DNA of 64,000 bases from Chondrinema litorale (GTDB lineage: Bacteria > Bacteroidota > Bacteroidia > Cytophagales > Flammeovirgaceae), in the NCBI RefSeq assembly GCF_026250525.1, contig NZ_CP111044.1, positions 372,001 through 436,000 on the forward strand, in the 5' to 3' direction. A model generated the notes under the pieces. It was not told the DNA's origin. It saw only the letters and a program-made list of their open reading frames with translations, and ran no database searches. Both the position numbers and the translations under genes were made by a program. Below, in pieces: positions 25,375-32,990 of this stretch (position 1 is the stretch's first letter; every line of letters starts with the position of its first letter).

Positions 25375-25917
25375 ATGGATAAAAGAGAACAAATAATTGA
25401 GATAGCAACAAAGCTATTCTCCGAGAGAGGATACGAGAATACACCACTATCGGTAGTATGCGAAAAGGCAAATGTTTCCAAAGGATTAATCTCGCATCAT
25501 TTTAAGTCTAAAGATGGACTATTAAGAGAGATTTTCTCGAAAACAACCAAGCTAATCGTTGAGATAAATGCCATTGATAACAAAAATCAAAATCCTAATG
25601 AACAACTTGCTGAATTATTGGAGTCATTCTTTTCTCAACTAGAATCAGATAAGCTATTCTTTCATTTTAATATGAATGTTATAGTTCAGCCCAAAACGCG
25701 AATAGTGTTGGATGACCTAATAAAAGAAAGATCAACATTTATATTAAAAAAAACCAAAGAGATTTTCGATAAAATAGATGCCAATAATTCTCTGATCAAT
25801 AGCCACATGTTCATCGCAGAATTAGATGGAATAGCATTAAACTATTTGGGGATTTATGAAGAGTTTCCTCTAGAACAAATTAAAGACCTTATAATAAAAA
25901 AATATTCAAAGCAATGA
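25375..25917 (+). CDS. TetR-family transcriptional regulator
   Basis: 180 residues. The N-terminal 50 residues are a clear TetR helix-turn-helix (REQIIEIATKLFSERGYENTPLSVV, then KANVSKGLISHHFKSKDGLL). The C-terminal helical domain binds the unknown inducer. It overlaps the following acetyltransferase gene by four bases (ATGA at 25914-25917), so both are co-translated. A symmetrical site next to the promoter suggests it represses its own operon. Confidence 0.92.
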   Translation: MDKREQIIEIATKLFSERGYENTPLSVVCEKANVSKGLISHHFKSKDGLLREIFSKTTKLIVEINAIDNKNQNPNEQLAELLESFFSQLESDKLFFHFNMNVIVQPKTRIVLDDLIKERSTFILKKTKEIFDKIDANNSLINSHMFIAELDGIALNYLGIYEEFPLEQIKDLIIKKYSKQ

Positions 25918-26696
25918 ATTTTATAAAAACAGATATAACTGAAACGATTAACAAATTAAGGTCTCAATTATACCTTTCTTTAGCTGCGCCTATTGATGCA
26001 ATGTGGGAACAACTTTATATCGGCTCTTCTCAACATTATCTTATTAAGGATAAAAATAACATTATTGGGTACTGTTGTATTAACGAGAAAGACTGTTTGA
26101 CTCAAATATATATTACTAAAACCTATCTGTTTTTGATGAGCAAAACAATTAAGGAATTAATTAAAGCAGAGTTGGTTAAATCTGCAAGTTTAAGTTCAAA
26201 TGAACCTATCGCATTTAATGCATGTCTATTTCAATCAAAATCTGTAAGAACAAATACATTTTGTTTTGAGCATTTGAACAAAGAGATGGAAGTAAGTAGT
26301 AACTTAAATATAGAATTAGTCACTACTGATGACATTCCTTCGGTAAAGTTATTCCTTAAAGAGCAGATTGGTTTTGATGATACGTTTGGTTATACCCAAA
26401 ATCTTGTAACCAAAAAAGAAATTTTTAAGCTCAAAGAGTCTGAGGTTATAGTAGCAACAAGTGAATGTAGAATTAGCGATTCTCAACCAGAAATAGCAGA
26501 CTTAGGTATTATCGTAAATCGCGATTTTCAAGGCAAAGGAATTGCTACACAAATCATGAAAATGCAGGTAAATAGGGTATTGAAAGCTGGTAGAAAGCCA
26601 ATTTGTTCAACTACATTCGATAATATTTCTTCGAGAATGGTAATTGAGAAATCAGGTTTTTATTGTTCAAATATCATTTTTGATATTACCTTTTAA
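25914..26696 (+). CDS. GNAT-family N-acetyltransferase
   Basis: 260 residues. The C-terminal 150 carry the GNAT fold with the acetyl-CoA loop RDFQGKGIATQIM (Q-x-x-G-x-G/A type), a strand ADLGIIVN before it, and the helix after it ending in SSRMVIEKSGF, as is common in this family. The N-terminal 110 residues look like a diverged first GNAT-like domain (YLIKDKNNIIGYCCINEKD). The substrate is unknown. It is coupled to the upstream TetR regulator by a four-base overlap, which suggests a regulated modification or detoxification role. Confidence 0.85.
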   Translation: MNFIKTDITETINKLRSQLYLSLAAPIDAMWEQLYIGSSQHYLIKDKNNIIGYCCINEKDCLTQIYITKTYLFLMSKTIKELIKAELVKSASLSSNEPIAFNACLFQSKSVRTNTFCFEHLNKEMEVSSNLNIELVTTDDIPSVKLFLKEQIGFDDTFGYTQNLVTKKEIFKLKESEVIVATSECRISDSQPEIADLGIIVNRDFQGKGIATQIMKMQVNRVLKAGRKPICSTTFDNISSRMVIEKSGFYCSNIIFDITF

Positions 26697-27019
26697 AGAT
26701 GACATTTAAACACTAAGCGCAACTCCTTGCATAGGTAATGGAGGCAGTTTATAAGATAACTATCAAGGTTTATAGTCCGATCAAAATCTTGACAGTTTAA
26801 CAGGAAAATACTACATTATCTTCCACTACTCATACATTAAGCGTTAAATATTTCATAAGTCAATAATATTATGTGTTTTTATCTTAATTCGCTAATACCC
26901 TATATTTTGGTTATTTTTATTGAGTATTTAATATCCGATACTACACTTAGAGAATTAATTACATAAAACAGGTAAGTGAAATACATATACCTCCTAGTTA
27001 GAGCGCATAAATCTAATCT
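26697..27019. other. intergenic, nothing recognised
   Basis: About 320 bases with no plausible ORF, RNA gene or strong hairpin. It should contain the promoter of the amidohydrolase gene, but no clear TAnnTTTG box at a good distance was found. Confidence 0.35.
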
Positions 27020-28237
27020 ATGAATAAGCACTTGGTAACACTCATTTTGACCTTATTGATTGTTAGTTGTGGTGAAAAACCAACATACGATCTTGTTATT
27101 CAAAACGCTAATCTTTTTGATGGTTATAATAACCTTGGCATTGTCAATATAGCCATTAATAAAGATACAATTGCTGTAATAACCTCAGAGCAAATAATTG
27201 GAGACTCGACTATAGATGATTCAGGCAAGTTTATAATTCCAGGCTTAGTAAATGCTCATGTACATGCCTCATCGATTGAACAACTTAAGCAGGGTTACAA
27301 AAGAGGAATTATGTATCTATTGAACATGCATACCGGATTGGAAGCCCGAGAGCAAGAATGGAAAATATGGTCACGAGATTCCAATGGTTATTCTTTGTTA
27401 TATGGTTCTGGCCATGCCGCAACTGTACCTGGTGGTCATCCAACCCAGTTTAGCCCCGAAATGGAAACAATCAACGACTCCATATCTGTACCAACCTGGG
27501 TAGATAATCGTATTTCAAATGGAGCCGATTATATTAAATTAATTCATGTAAATCGAGGATGGTTGGGGGATCCTGCTCCACCTTCTTTAAGCTATGAAGC
27601 TATAGGGCAAATAATTCAATACACACATAGCAAAAACTATAAGGCAGTGATTCATGCAACTACCGTTGAAGAAATAATCGAACTAGCTAAGTACAAACCA
27701 GATGGATTTGTTCATATGATAGATTTCAAGGATGAACTGCCTGTTCCCGAAGAGTATTACCAAAAGTTAAAAGAAAGTGGAGCATTCATTGTTACCACTG
27801 GAGGCATCTCATTAAAATCAATGGACGGAGTACCACCTTTTATTACTGAATGGGTAAATGAAAACTTATTGGATGCTGAGCAAAGAGCTGAAATAATTAA
27901 GAAATACCATGAAAATGGAATTTTGATTGTAGCTGGAACCGATGCACAAGAAGGTCAAATGAATTTCGAAGATGATTACTTTCTTGAACTCGATCTTTAT
28001 AAGTTATCAGGTTTGTCAAATCTAGAAATATTAAAAGCCGCCACCGGAAATGCTGCTACGGCCTTTAATTTACCTATAGGAGATTTGAAGGTAGGCAGCA
28101 GAGCAAATTTTGTTGTTCTTAATGCAAGTCCTTTAGATGATATTTCCAATATTAAAGAAATTAACCAAATTTGGAAAAATGGACAAAGGCTCCATTTTTT
28201 GATGGAAAGGATATTAATGATAAAGAAATATCATTAA
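27020..28237 (+). CDS. amidohydrolase lipoprotein, 3' end frameshifted
   Basis: Metal-dependent amidohydrolase. A lipoprotein signal (MNKHLVTLILTLLIVSCGE) is followed by the beta-sandwich (YDLVIQNANLFDG) and the TIM barrel. Metal ligands are visible: HVHAS after PGLVNA, His in VIHATT, His in FVHMIDF and Asp in VAGTDAQEG. The barrel resembles imidazolonepropionase-like enzymes that act on peptides or small amides. The beta-sandwich closes with LKVGSRANFVVL and IKEINQIWKNGQ, after which the frame runs into an unrelated tail. The redoxin domain starts in the other frame at exactly this point, so the two were probably one protein. Confidence 0.85.
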   Translation: MNKHLVTLILTLLIVSCGEKPTYDLVIQNANLFDGYNNLGIVNIAINKDTIAVITSEQIIGDSTIDDSGKFIIPGLVNAHVHASSIEQLKQGYKRGIMYLLNMHTGLEAREQEWKIWSRDSNGYSLLYGSGHAATVPGGHPTQFSPEMETINDSISVPTWVDNRISNGADYIKLIHVNRGWLGDPAPPSLSYEAIGQIIQYTHSKNYKAVIHATTVEEIIELAKYKPDGFVHMIDFKDELPVPEEYYQKLKESGAFIVTTGGISLKSMDGVPPFITEWVNENLLDAEQRAEIIKKYHENGILIVAGTDAQEGQMNFEDDYFLELDLYKLSGLSNLEILKAATGNAATAFNLPIGDLKVGSRANFVVLNASPLDDISNIKEINQIWKNGQRLHFLMERILMIKKYH

Positions 28238-28578
28238 AGGAACATTTTGGGCATAACACAATTTTACTCTTTTCTGATACCAATTGCGGATACTCCAAAA
28301 AGGTAACAGATCACATAAGCCAAGCTGATTTTAAATTAGGAAACGATACCCAACTAATCAATTTTCTAGGGTCCAACTCTAAAGAAAGAACTATAAAATA
28401 CTTTGAAAGATATGAAGTAGAATATCCTATAATTGCAGACCGCAAAGATATTGAAACCGACTACGGAATATCGGGTTATCCCATTTTATACCTAGTAAAT
28501 GAAAAAGGAACAATTACTGAATCATTAGCAGGTTCGGCTGATATCATTGATTTTTTAGATAATCTAAAGTTGAAATAG
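28171..28578 (+). CDS. redoxin domain, likely the C-terminal part of the amidohydrolase protein
   Basis: The frame overlaps the amidohydrolase by 67 bases and has only a TTG start. It begins with the redoxin entry APFFDGKDINDKEISLKEHF, has FSDTNCGYSKK where the thioredoxin active site would be (a single cysteine, CGYS), and ends with the cis-Pro strand GISGYPILYLVNEKGT. This is a thioredoxin-like fold with a one-cysteine site. The lack of an ATG and the exact domain junction argue that one lost base in gacaaagg (28184-28191) separated it from the upstream domain, with NGQKAPFF as the original junction. An independent gene using TTG is possible but less likely. Confidence 0.7.
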   Translation: MEKWTKAPFFDGKDINDKEISLKEHFGHNTILLFSDTNCGYSKKVTDHISQADFKLGNDTQLINFLGSNSKERTIKYFERYEVEYPIIADRKDIETDYGISGYPILYLVNEKGTITESLAGSADIIDFLDNLKLK

Positions 28579-28661
28579 TTATTAGCTTTTTATATCCTTT
28601 ATTTATTGTATTATCTTTCTTTAATCCAGAAGTTAATAAGTAGGTTTAATAAAAATTTATA

Positions 28662-28728
28662 GTGGGTGAATCCAGTAGATTTTAGTAAGCTTTGAGATAC
28701 TTATCATAAGAAATCTGGATTCACTCGC
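28662..28728. terminator. candidate bidirectional terminator between convergent genes
   Basis: The arms gtgaatccag (28666-28675) and ctggattcac (28715-28724) are complementary. The inner agattt/aaatct pair extends the stem with a small bulge. It lies between the end of the plus-strand redoxin frame and the end of the minus-strand S41 peptidase gene. There is no strong T-run. Confidence 0.4.
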
Positions 28729-28738
28729 TCCAATAAAC

Positions 28739-30577
28739 CTAAAGATTATTAATCAATTCCAATACTCTTTGTAATTGATCATCAGTACCTTCTAATAGTT
28801 GAGTACTTTCCTCTGGTAAGTATATATCTGGTTCTGTACCGTTGCCATCTAATGTTTTGCCGTTTCTTTGAAAGGAAAGCATCGTTGAAATTCTAACCCG
28901 TATATTTGAGTTTTTCAAATAGATTCTATCTGAATTTCCGCTAGAGCCATCTGTAGTTACACCAACTATCTTAACATTAGGTAAACCCTTAAAGGCACTG
29001 GTAAATACGGTAGCAGCACTAAAGCTATGGTCGTTAACAAGTATATAAACAGGTTGTTTGTAGCTTGATGAACCACCTCTCAAAATCATATAGTGGGGTT
29101 TGCTAAATTTTAAAGTATCGAATTCTTTTTCAGTGGCAAAATTCTTAGAAAATAGGTCTATTGCTTTTCTATCTGCATCATCGAATCTATCGGAGTTATA
29201 AGTATATAAAAATCGAGCAGACATTGAATTGTGAAGAATACTTTCTTCGTCAGTTCTTAAATAGGCAACATTGGCAATCCATGGAGATTGAGATTTTGGA
29301 ATAATGTAGCTCGCAAACTTATTTAGTAAATCTCTACTTCCACCAGGATTATATCGAAGATCAACTATTAGCGCCTTGGTCTTTTGGAAATTATTAAAAA
29401 CTGAATCAATATATGCTTCCAATCCAAGCACATCATCAAAACTATACATTCGTGGAATTGAAATATATCCAATATCTCCTTCGAGTAATTTTGAGAGGTT
29501 TTGAAAATAACCTTTTGACATTTCCAGAAGATTCTGGAAAATACGCTCTTCTATTTTAGATTTATAATCCAATCTATTATTCACCAAGGAGACGATTTCT
29601 CTATTCTCTGATTCACCATTGGTAAATACAATTTCTATTTTTGATGGTAATTTCAAATTGTTTTTAAAATAGAGGCTTCCAAAACGCTGTACCTCTGTAA
29701 CACCTCTTGACAACTTGGCTTGTTGCGGCGCTTTTCTAGATCTATATGCCATAGAATCGATAAAAACATCAATAGGAAATCCATTGATTGATTTAACATT
29801 GGGATAATCTTTGTGAAAATATTCATAATTTCCATCACTTGGTATAGCTCGCAAAGCAACTGTTTTACTATTGAGTGGTGCAATAGTAAATGGTAATTGT
29901 AGACCATAAGTTGGATAGTTCCCCTTTTCAAACCATGTATTTCTTACACTTGAATGCCGATCACCTATCTCCGCCATTATTTTGGCCAACTCGAATGTGA
30001 GATAATTTATATCAACACTATCTTTTAATTTAGAAAAGATTCTTGCTCTGAGCTTATCAATTTCACTTTGGAAATCGAAGTCTGCTAAATGCATATATGA
30101 AGATTTGTTTGTCAGAATTTCGGAGAACTGGTCTATATCTTCCATGGCCTGAGAAGACGTAATCTTTTTAAGCTCCTTCTTTTGTCTGTCTTGCCGATTA
30201 TATTGATATACCTTCTGCCTGTTTTCTAAAGAATAAGTCCCCGTAACTTGCATTTCTTTTGAGTCTTTTTCAAGTATAAGCGCTACCTGTTGGTTGGGTG
30301 GAGTACCCATTTTTGTTAAAACTTCAACCAAATCTTCCGAAAATCGCTTTTGCCATTTATCTTGAAATTCTTCTTTGCAAAAATCCAAAATCTCCTGAGT
30401 GGTATGCTTGTCTAGCTTAATTAATGTGTGCCATTCATCATTAAATTTTACAATAGGTTGGTCTTCATCTGTCCATTTTACTGCTGTGAATGGTGAGGCT
30501 TTTTTTAAACTTAAAGTTTGGCTAAACCCAATGGAAGTAAATAGAAACAGAAGTTGTAGTAAAAAATAGAATTTCAT
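28739..30577 (-). CDS. secreted S41-family peptidase
   Basis: 612 residues with a signal peptide (MKFYFLLQLLFLFTSIGFS, then QTLSLKKAS). After an N-terminal region of about 135 residues unique to this group comes a helical S41 entry (AMEDIDQFSEILTNKSSYMH), a diverged PDZ-like middle, and the C-terminal protease core: GDIGYISIPRM, ALIVDLRYNPGGSRD, and the nucleophile Ser near 515 in VNDHSFSAATVF. The tail is the expected DGNGTEPDI. S41 enzymes of this tail-specific type cut extracytoplasmic proteins. It stands alone on the minus strand, divergent from the LytS-type kinase. Confidence 0.9.
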   Translation of the reverse strand: MKFYFLLQLLFLFTSIGFSQTLSLKKASPFTAVKWTDEDQPIVKFNDEWHTLIKLDKHTTQEILDFCKEEFQDKWQKRFSEDLVEVLTKMGTPPNQQVALILEKDSKEMQVTGTYSLENRQKVYQYNRQDRQKKELKKITSSQAMEDIDQFSEILTNKSSYMHLADFDFQSEIDKLRARIFSKLKDSVDINYLTFELAKIMAEIGDRHSSVRNTWFEKGNYPTYGLQLPFTIAPLNSKTVALRAIPSDGNYEYFHKDYPNVKSINGFPIDVFIDSMAYRSRKAPQQAKLSRGVTEVQRFGSLYFKNNLKLPSKIEIVFTNGESENREIVSLVNNRLDYKSKIEERIFQNLLEMSKGYFQNLSKLLEGDIGYISIPRMYSFDDVLGLEAYIDSVFNNFQKTKALIVDLRYNPGGSRDLLNKFASYIIPKSQSPWIANVAYLRTDEESILHNSMSARFLYTYNSDRFDDADRKAIDLFSKNFATEKEFDTLKFSKPHYMILRGGSSSYKQPVYILVNDHSFSAATVFTSAFKGLPNVKIVGVTTDGSSGNSDRIYLKNSNIRVRISTMLSFQRNGKTLDGNGTEPDIYLPEESTQLLEGTDDQLQRVLELINNL

Positions 30578-30748
30578 TTTTTTAAATTTAAGTTTTTACT
30601 AAATGTATCTGAGTGTGATTCCCCAAAAAAATGATATCGACCAACTATAGTTCACCATAGACATCCCTTAGCTCTCACTAGACTTTCCTCAATCGAATTT
30701 ACTTATATTTTATCTATCTTTACTTGGTCTATATGTAGCAATTACTTT

Positions 30749-31759
30749 ATGAAATACCTATCTGAAAAGAACATAAATTCTATAAAATCAGCTTTCAATT
30801 TTGGATTAATATCCGTTATAACTATATACTTGTTAAAAAGAGCTTTTGATATTTTACCTGGTGATTGGTTTTTTTTTATTACTTGCGATGCAATGGAAAA
30901 TTTTATTTCCGTATGCGTTGTTTATATCCTTCATTTTTATGTAATCCATTTAGAAGCTATATGGCAAAAAGTTGGATATACATTTTTGTCTATTTTAATT
31001 CTTTTGTCCTTGGCTGTACTAAAGGATATTAGAACAGATAACATCATTTTATTTGATGACACCTTCGATTATTTCACCAGCTTTTTGGGACTAACATTGT
31101 TGTTTTATCTGCTATTGTATTACGTAAATAAATTGGATGATTTCAACAAGTATAAAAAGTTAAGAGATGAACTGAATACAGCTAAAGTGCAATTGCTTAG
31201 AAATCAGATGCAACCTCATTTTCTGTATAATGCTTTTAATTCTCTTTACAGCTTGTCTTTAAAAAAGAATGAAGATGTTTCTGAATACATTTTAAAATTA
31301 TCTGGAATGATGCGCTATTTAACTGACAATACTGAGTTAGGAAAAGTACCCATTGGCAAAGAGTTAGATTTAATAGAAAAATATATAGATATAGAGAAAT
31401 TGCGATTTGGTGAAGATTCTGCCATCGAATTTAGAGGTGATAAAGTACTAATGGTTGATAAATTTATAGAACCATTAATTTTGATCCCTTTAGTAGAAAA
31501 TGCTTTTAAGCACGGTTTCTACACGAATTCCAAAGATGCTTTTGTTTCCGTTTTATTCGATCTTAATGGTAAACAGCTACACTTTTCAGTTAAAAATAGT
31601 GTGCCCAAAAAACAACATTTTCAAGAAAACAACAGAAAAGGAAAAGGGCTAGACAACTTAAAACAGCGCTTAAATCTATTATATAAAAAAAATGCAGATT
31701 TGGCATTACACAGAGACTCTAATTCTTTCACAGCTAAACTTAAAATAACATTAGACTAA
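30749..31759 (+). CDS. LytS/YehU-type membrane histidine kinase
   Basis: 336 residues. Four membrane helices lie in residues 12-130, with no large sensor domain. They are followed by a His_kinase (PF06580) region with the acceptor His near 155 in QMQPHFLYNAFNSLYSL. The ATPase follows, with N box LVENAFKHGF and G box KGKGLDNLKQRLNLLY. This is the standard bacteroidal partner of LytTR regulators. Its TAA stop directly touches the ATG of the LytTR regulator (zero spacing), so both are translated together and act as one two-component system. The signal sensed is unknown. Confidence 0.93.
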   Translation: MKYLSEKNINSIKSAFNFGLISVITIYLLKRAFDILPGDWFFFITCDAMENFISVCVVYILHFYVIHLEAIWQKVGYTFLSILILLSLAVLKDIRTDNIILFDDTFDYFTSFLGLTLLFYLLLYYVNKLDDFNKYKKLRDELNTAKVQLLRNQMQPHFLYNAFNSLYSLSLKKNEDVSEYILKLSGMMRYLTDNTELGKVPIGKELDLIEKYIDIEKLRFGEDSAIEFRGDKVLMVDKFIEPLILIPLVENAFKHGFYTNSKDAFVSVLFDLNGKQLHFSVKNSVPKKQHFQENNRKGKGLDNLKQRLNLLYKKNADLALHRDSNSFTAKLKITLD

Positions 31760-32455
31760 ATGAACCCATATAAAACTATAGTAATAGATGATGAACCTTT
31801 AGCTATAGATGTGATTACCCATTATCTAAAACGTTTCTCCAATTTTGAAGTGGTTGGAACATTTACCGATTCAGTCGAAGCTTTTAATTATTTAAAAAGA
31901 AACCAACAAGTTGATGTTGTTTTTACAGATATCGCTATGCCCGAAATCTCAGGAATCGAGTTGGTTAAACTAACAGCAGAACCTACTAAGTTTATAATGA
32001 CCACTTCCTATAGTGAACATGCTGTAGAAAGCTTTAATCTTGAAGTAATTGATTATTTGTTGAAACCCATATCTTTTGAGCGGTTTGCAAAAGCGTTGAA
32101 TCGTTATGAAAGACTCAGTAAATCAACTATTGATGAAGGATCTTCTTTTTTTGTAAAGGATGGCGACGATTTTATAAAAATACTTTTAGATGACATTGAT
32201 TATATCCAAGGTTTAAAAGATTATGCTAAAATTGTTACCGGCAATAATTATTGTTTAGTTCTTAAAACACTTAAATCAGTTGAAGTTGATTTAAGCGCTT
32301 ATAATTTTATGAGGATCCACAAATCATATATTGTTCCGCTAAATAAAATTAGACAGTACAATGGTAAATGCGTTTTAATAAATAATGTTGAAATCCCTGT
32401 GGGTAGTAGATATCGCGATGATTTGAAGAAATATTTTCAGAGTAATAGATTTTAG
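31760..32455 (+). CDS. LytTR-type response regulator
   Basis: 231 residues. The receiver domain (residues 3-120) has the acidic pair DDEP, the acceptor Asp near 56 (VVFTDIAMPEISG), the switch Thr/Ser region TTSYSEHAV and the Lys in LLKPISFERF. The C-terminal LytTR DNA-binding domain (about 135-231) shows IDYIQGLKDYAKIVT, then FMRIHKSYIVPLNKI and VEIPVGSRYRDDLKKYF. It is phosphorylated by the kinase encoded immediately upstream and binds direct-repeat promoter sites, which cannot be located here by eye. Confidence 0.94.
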   Translation: MNPYKTIVIDDEPLAIDVITHYLKRFSNFEVVGTFTDSVEAFNYLKRNQQVDVVFTDIAMPEISGIELVKLTAEPTKFIMTTSYSEHAVESFNLEVIDYLLKPISFERFAKALNRYERLSKSTIDEGSSFFVKDGDDFIKILLDDIDYIQGLKDYAKIVTGNNYCLVLKTLKSVEVDLSAYNFMRIHKSYIVPLNKIRQYNGKCVLINNVEIPVGSRYRDDLKKYFQSNRF

Positions 32456-32602
32456 TTAATAGTGTAGCATTAGATCTTAGGTCTCAATTAGTAAATATTT
32501 CTTGATATTTCAACTTTGATTTTCTTGAGTAACAAAGTTTATTATACTTACCTCCTATCCTACAATTATAACCGTTCACAACTCTATTCTTATCCCCTAG
32601 TA

Positions 32603-32657
32603 TATTTACTTAACAAATATAGATATAATTATTACTTTTACTTTTGTTAAGTAAATA
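32603..32657 (+). promoter_or_regulatory. promoter flanked by a 15-bp inverted repeat
   Basis: The arms tatttacttaacaaa (32603-32617) and tttgttaagtaaata (32643-32657) are perfectly complementary, 40 bases apart centre to centre. A TAnnTTTG -7 box (TACTTTTG, 32639-32646) overlaps the right arm, which ends seven bases before the PadR ATG. The layout fits two regulator-binding half-sites bracketing the promoter, probably for PadR autorepression. Confidence 0.6.
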
Positions 32658-32663
32658 AATATA

Positions 32664-32990
32664 ATGAAAATACCTTCACTAGGAGAATTTGAAGAATTAG
32701 TGCTTTTAACTGTAGCTGCACAGCACGATCAAGCATATGGGGTTTCTATAATGGAGAGTCTAGAAAAAAAACTGCAAAAGAAAATTAATGTTAGCGCCAT
32801 TCATGTAGCCCTTAAACGAATGGAAGAAAAAGGCTTCATACAATCAAGATATGGTGGAATTACCAATGACAGAGGAGGCAGACGAAAGAAATTCTATGTA
32901 ATTACTGCTTTTGGCAAACAAGTACTCGACAATCAATATGCATTAAGAACTAGTATGTATTTGTCCATCCCTAAAATTTCTTTTGGTTAA
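32664..32990 (+). CDS. PadR-family transcriptional regulator
   Basis: 108 residues: the winged helix of PadR (LGEFEELVLLTVAAQHDQAYG, VSAIHVALKRMEEKGFIQSR, then the wing RGGRRKKFYVITAFGKQ) with only a short C-terminal helix, the usual form in Bacteroidota. It overlaps the next gene by one base (TAATG). PadR plus an FtsX-like permease with a prefix domain is a very common bacteroidal pair, with PadR controlling the permease. A 15-bp inverted repeat at its own promoter is the likely operator. Confidence 0.93.
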   Translation: MKIPSLGEFEELVLLTVAAQHDQAYGVSIMESLEKKLQKKINVSAIHVALKRMEEKGFIQSRYGGITNDRGGRRKKFYVITAFGKQVLDNQYALRTSMYLSIPKISFG

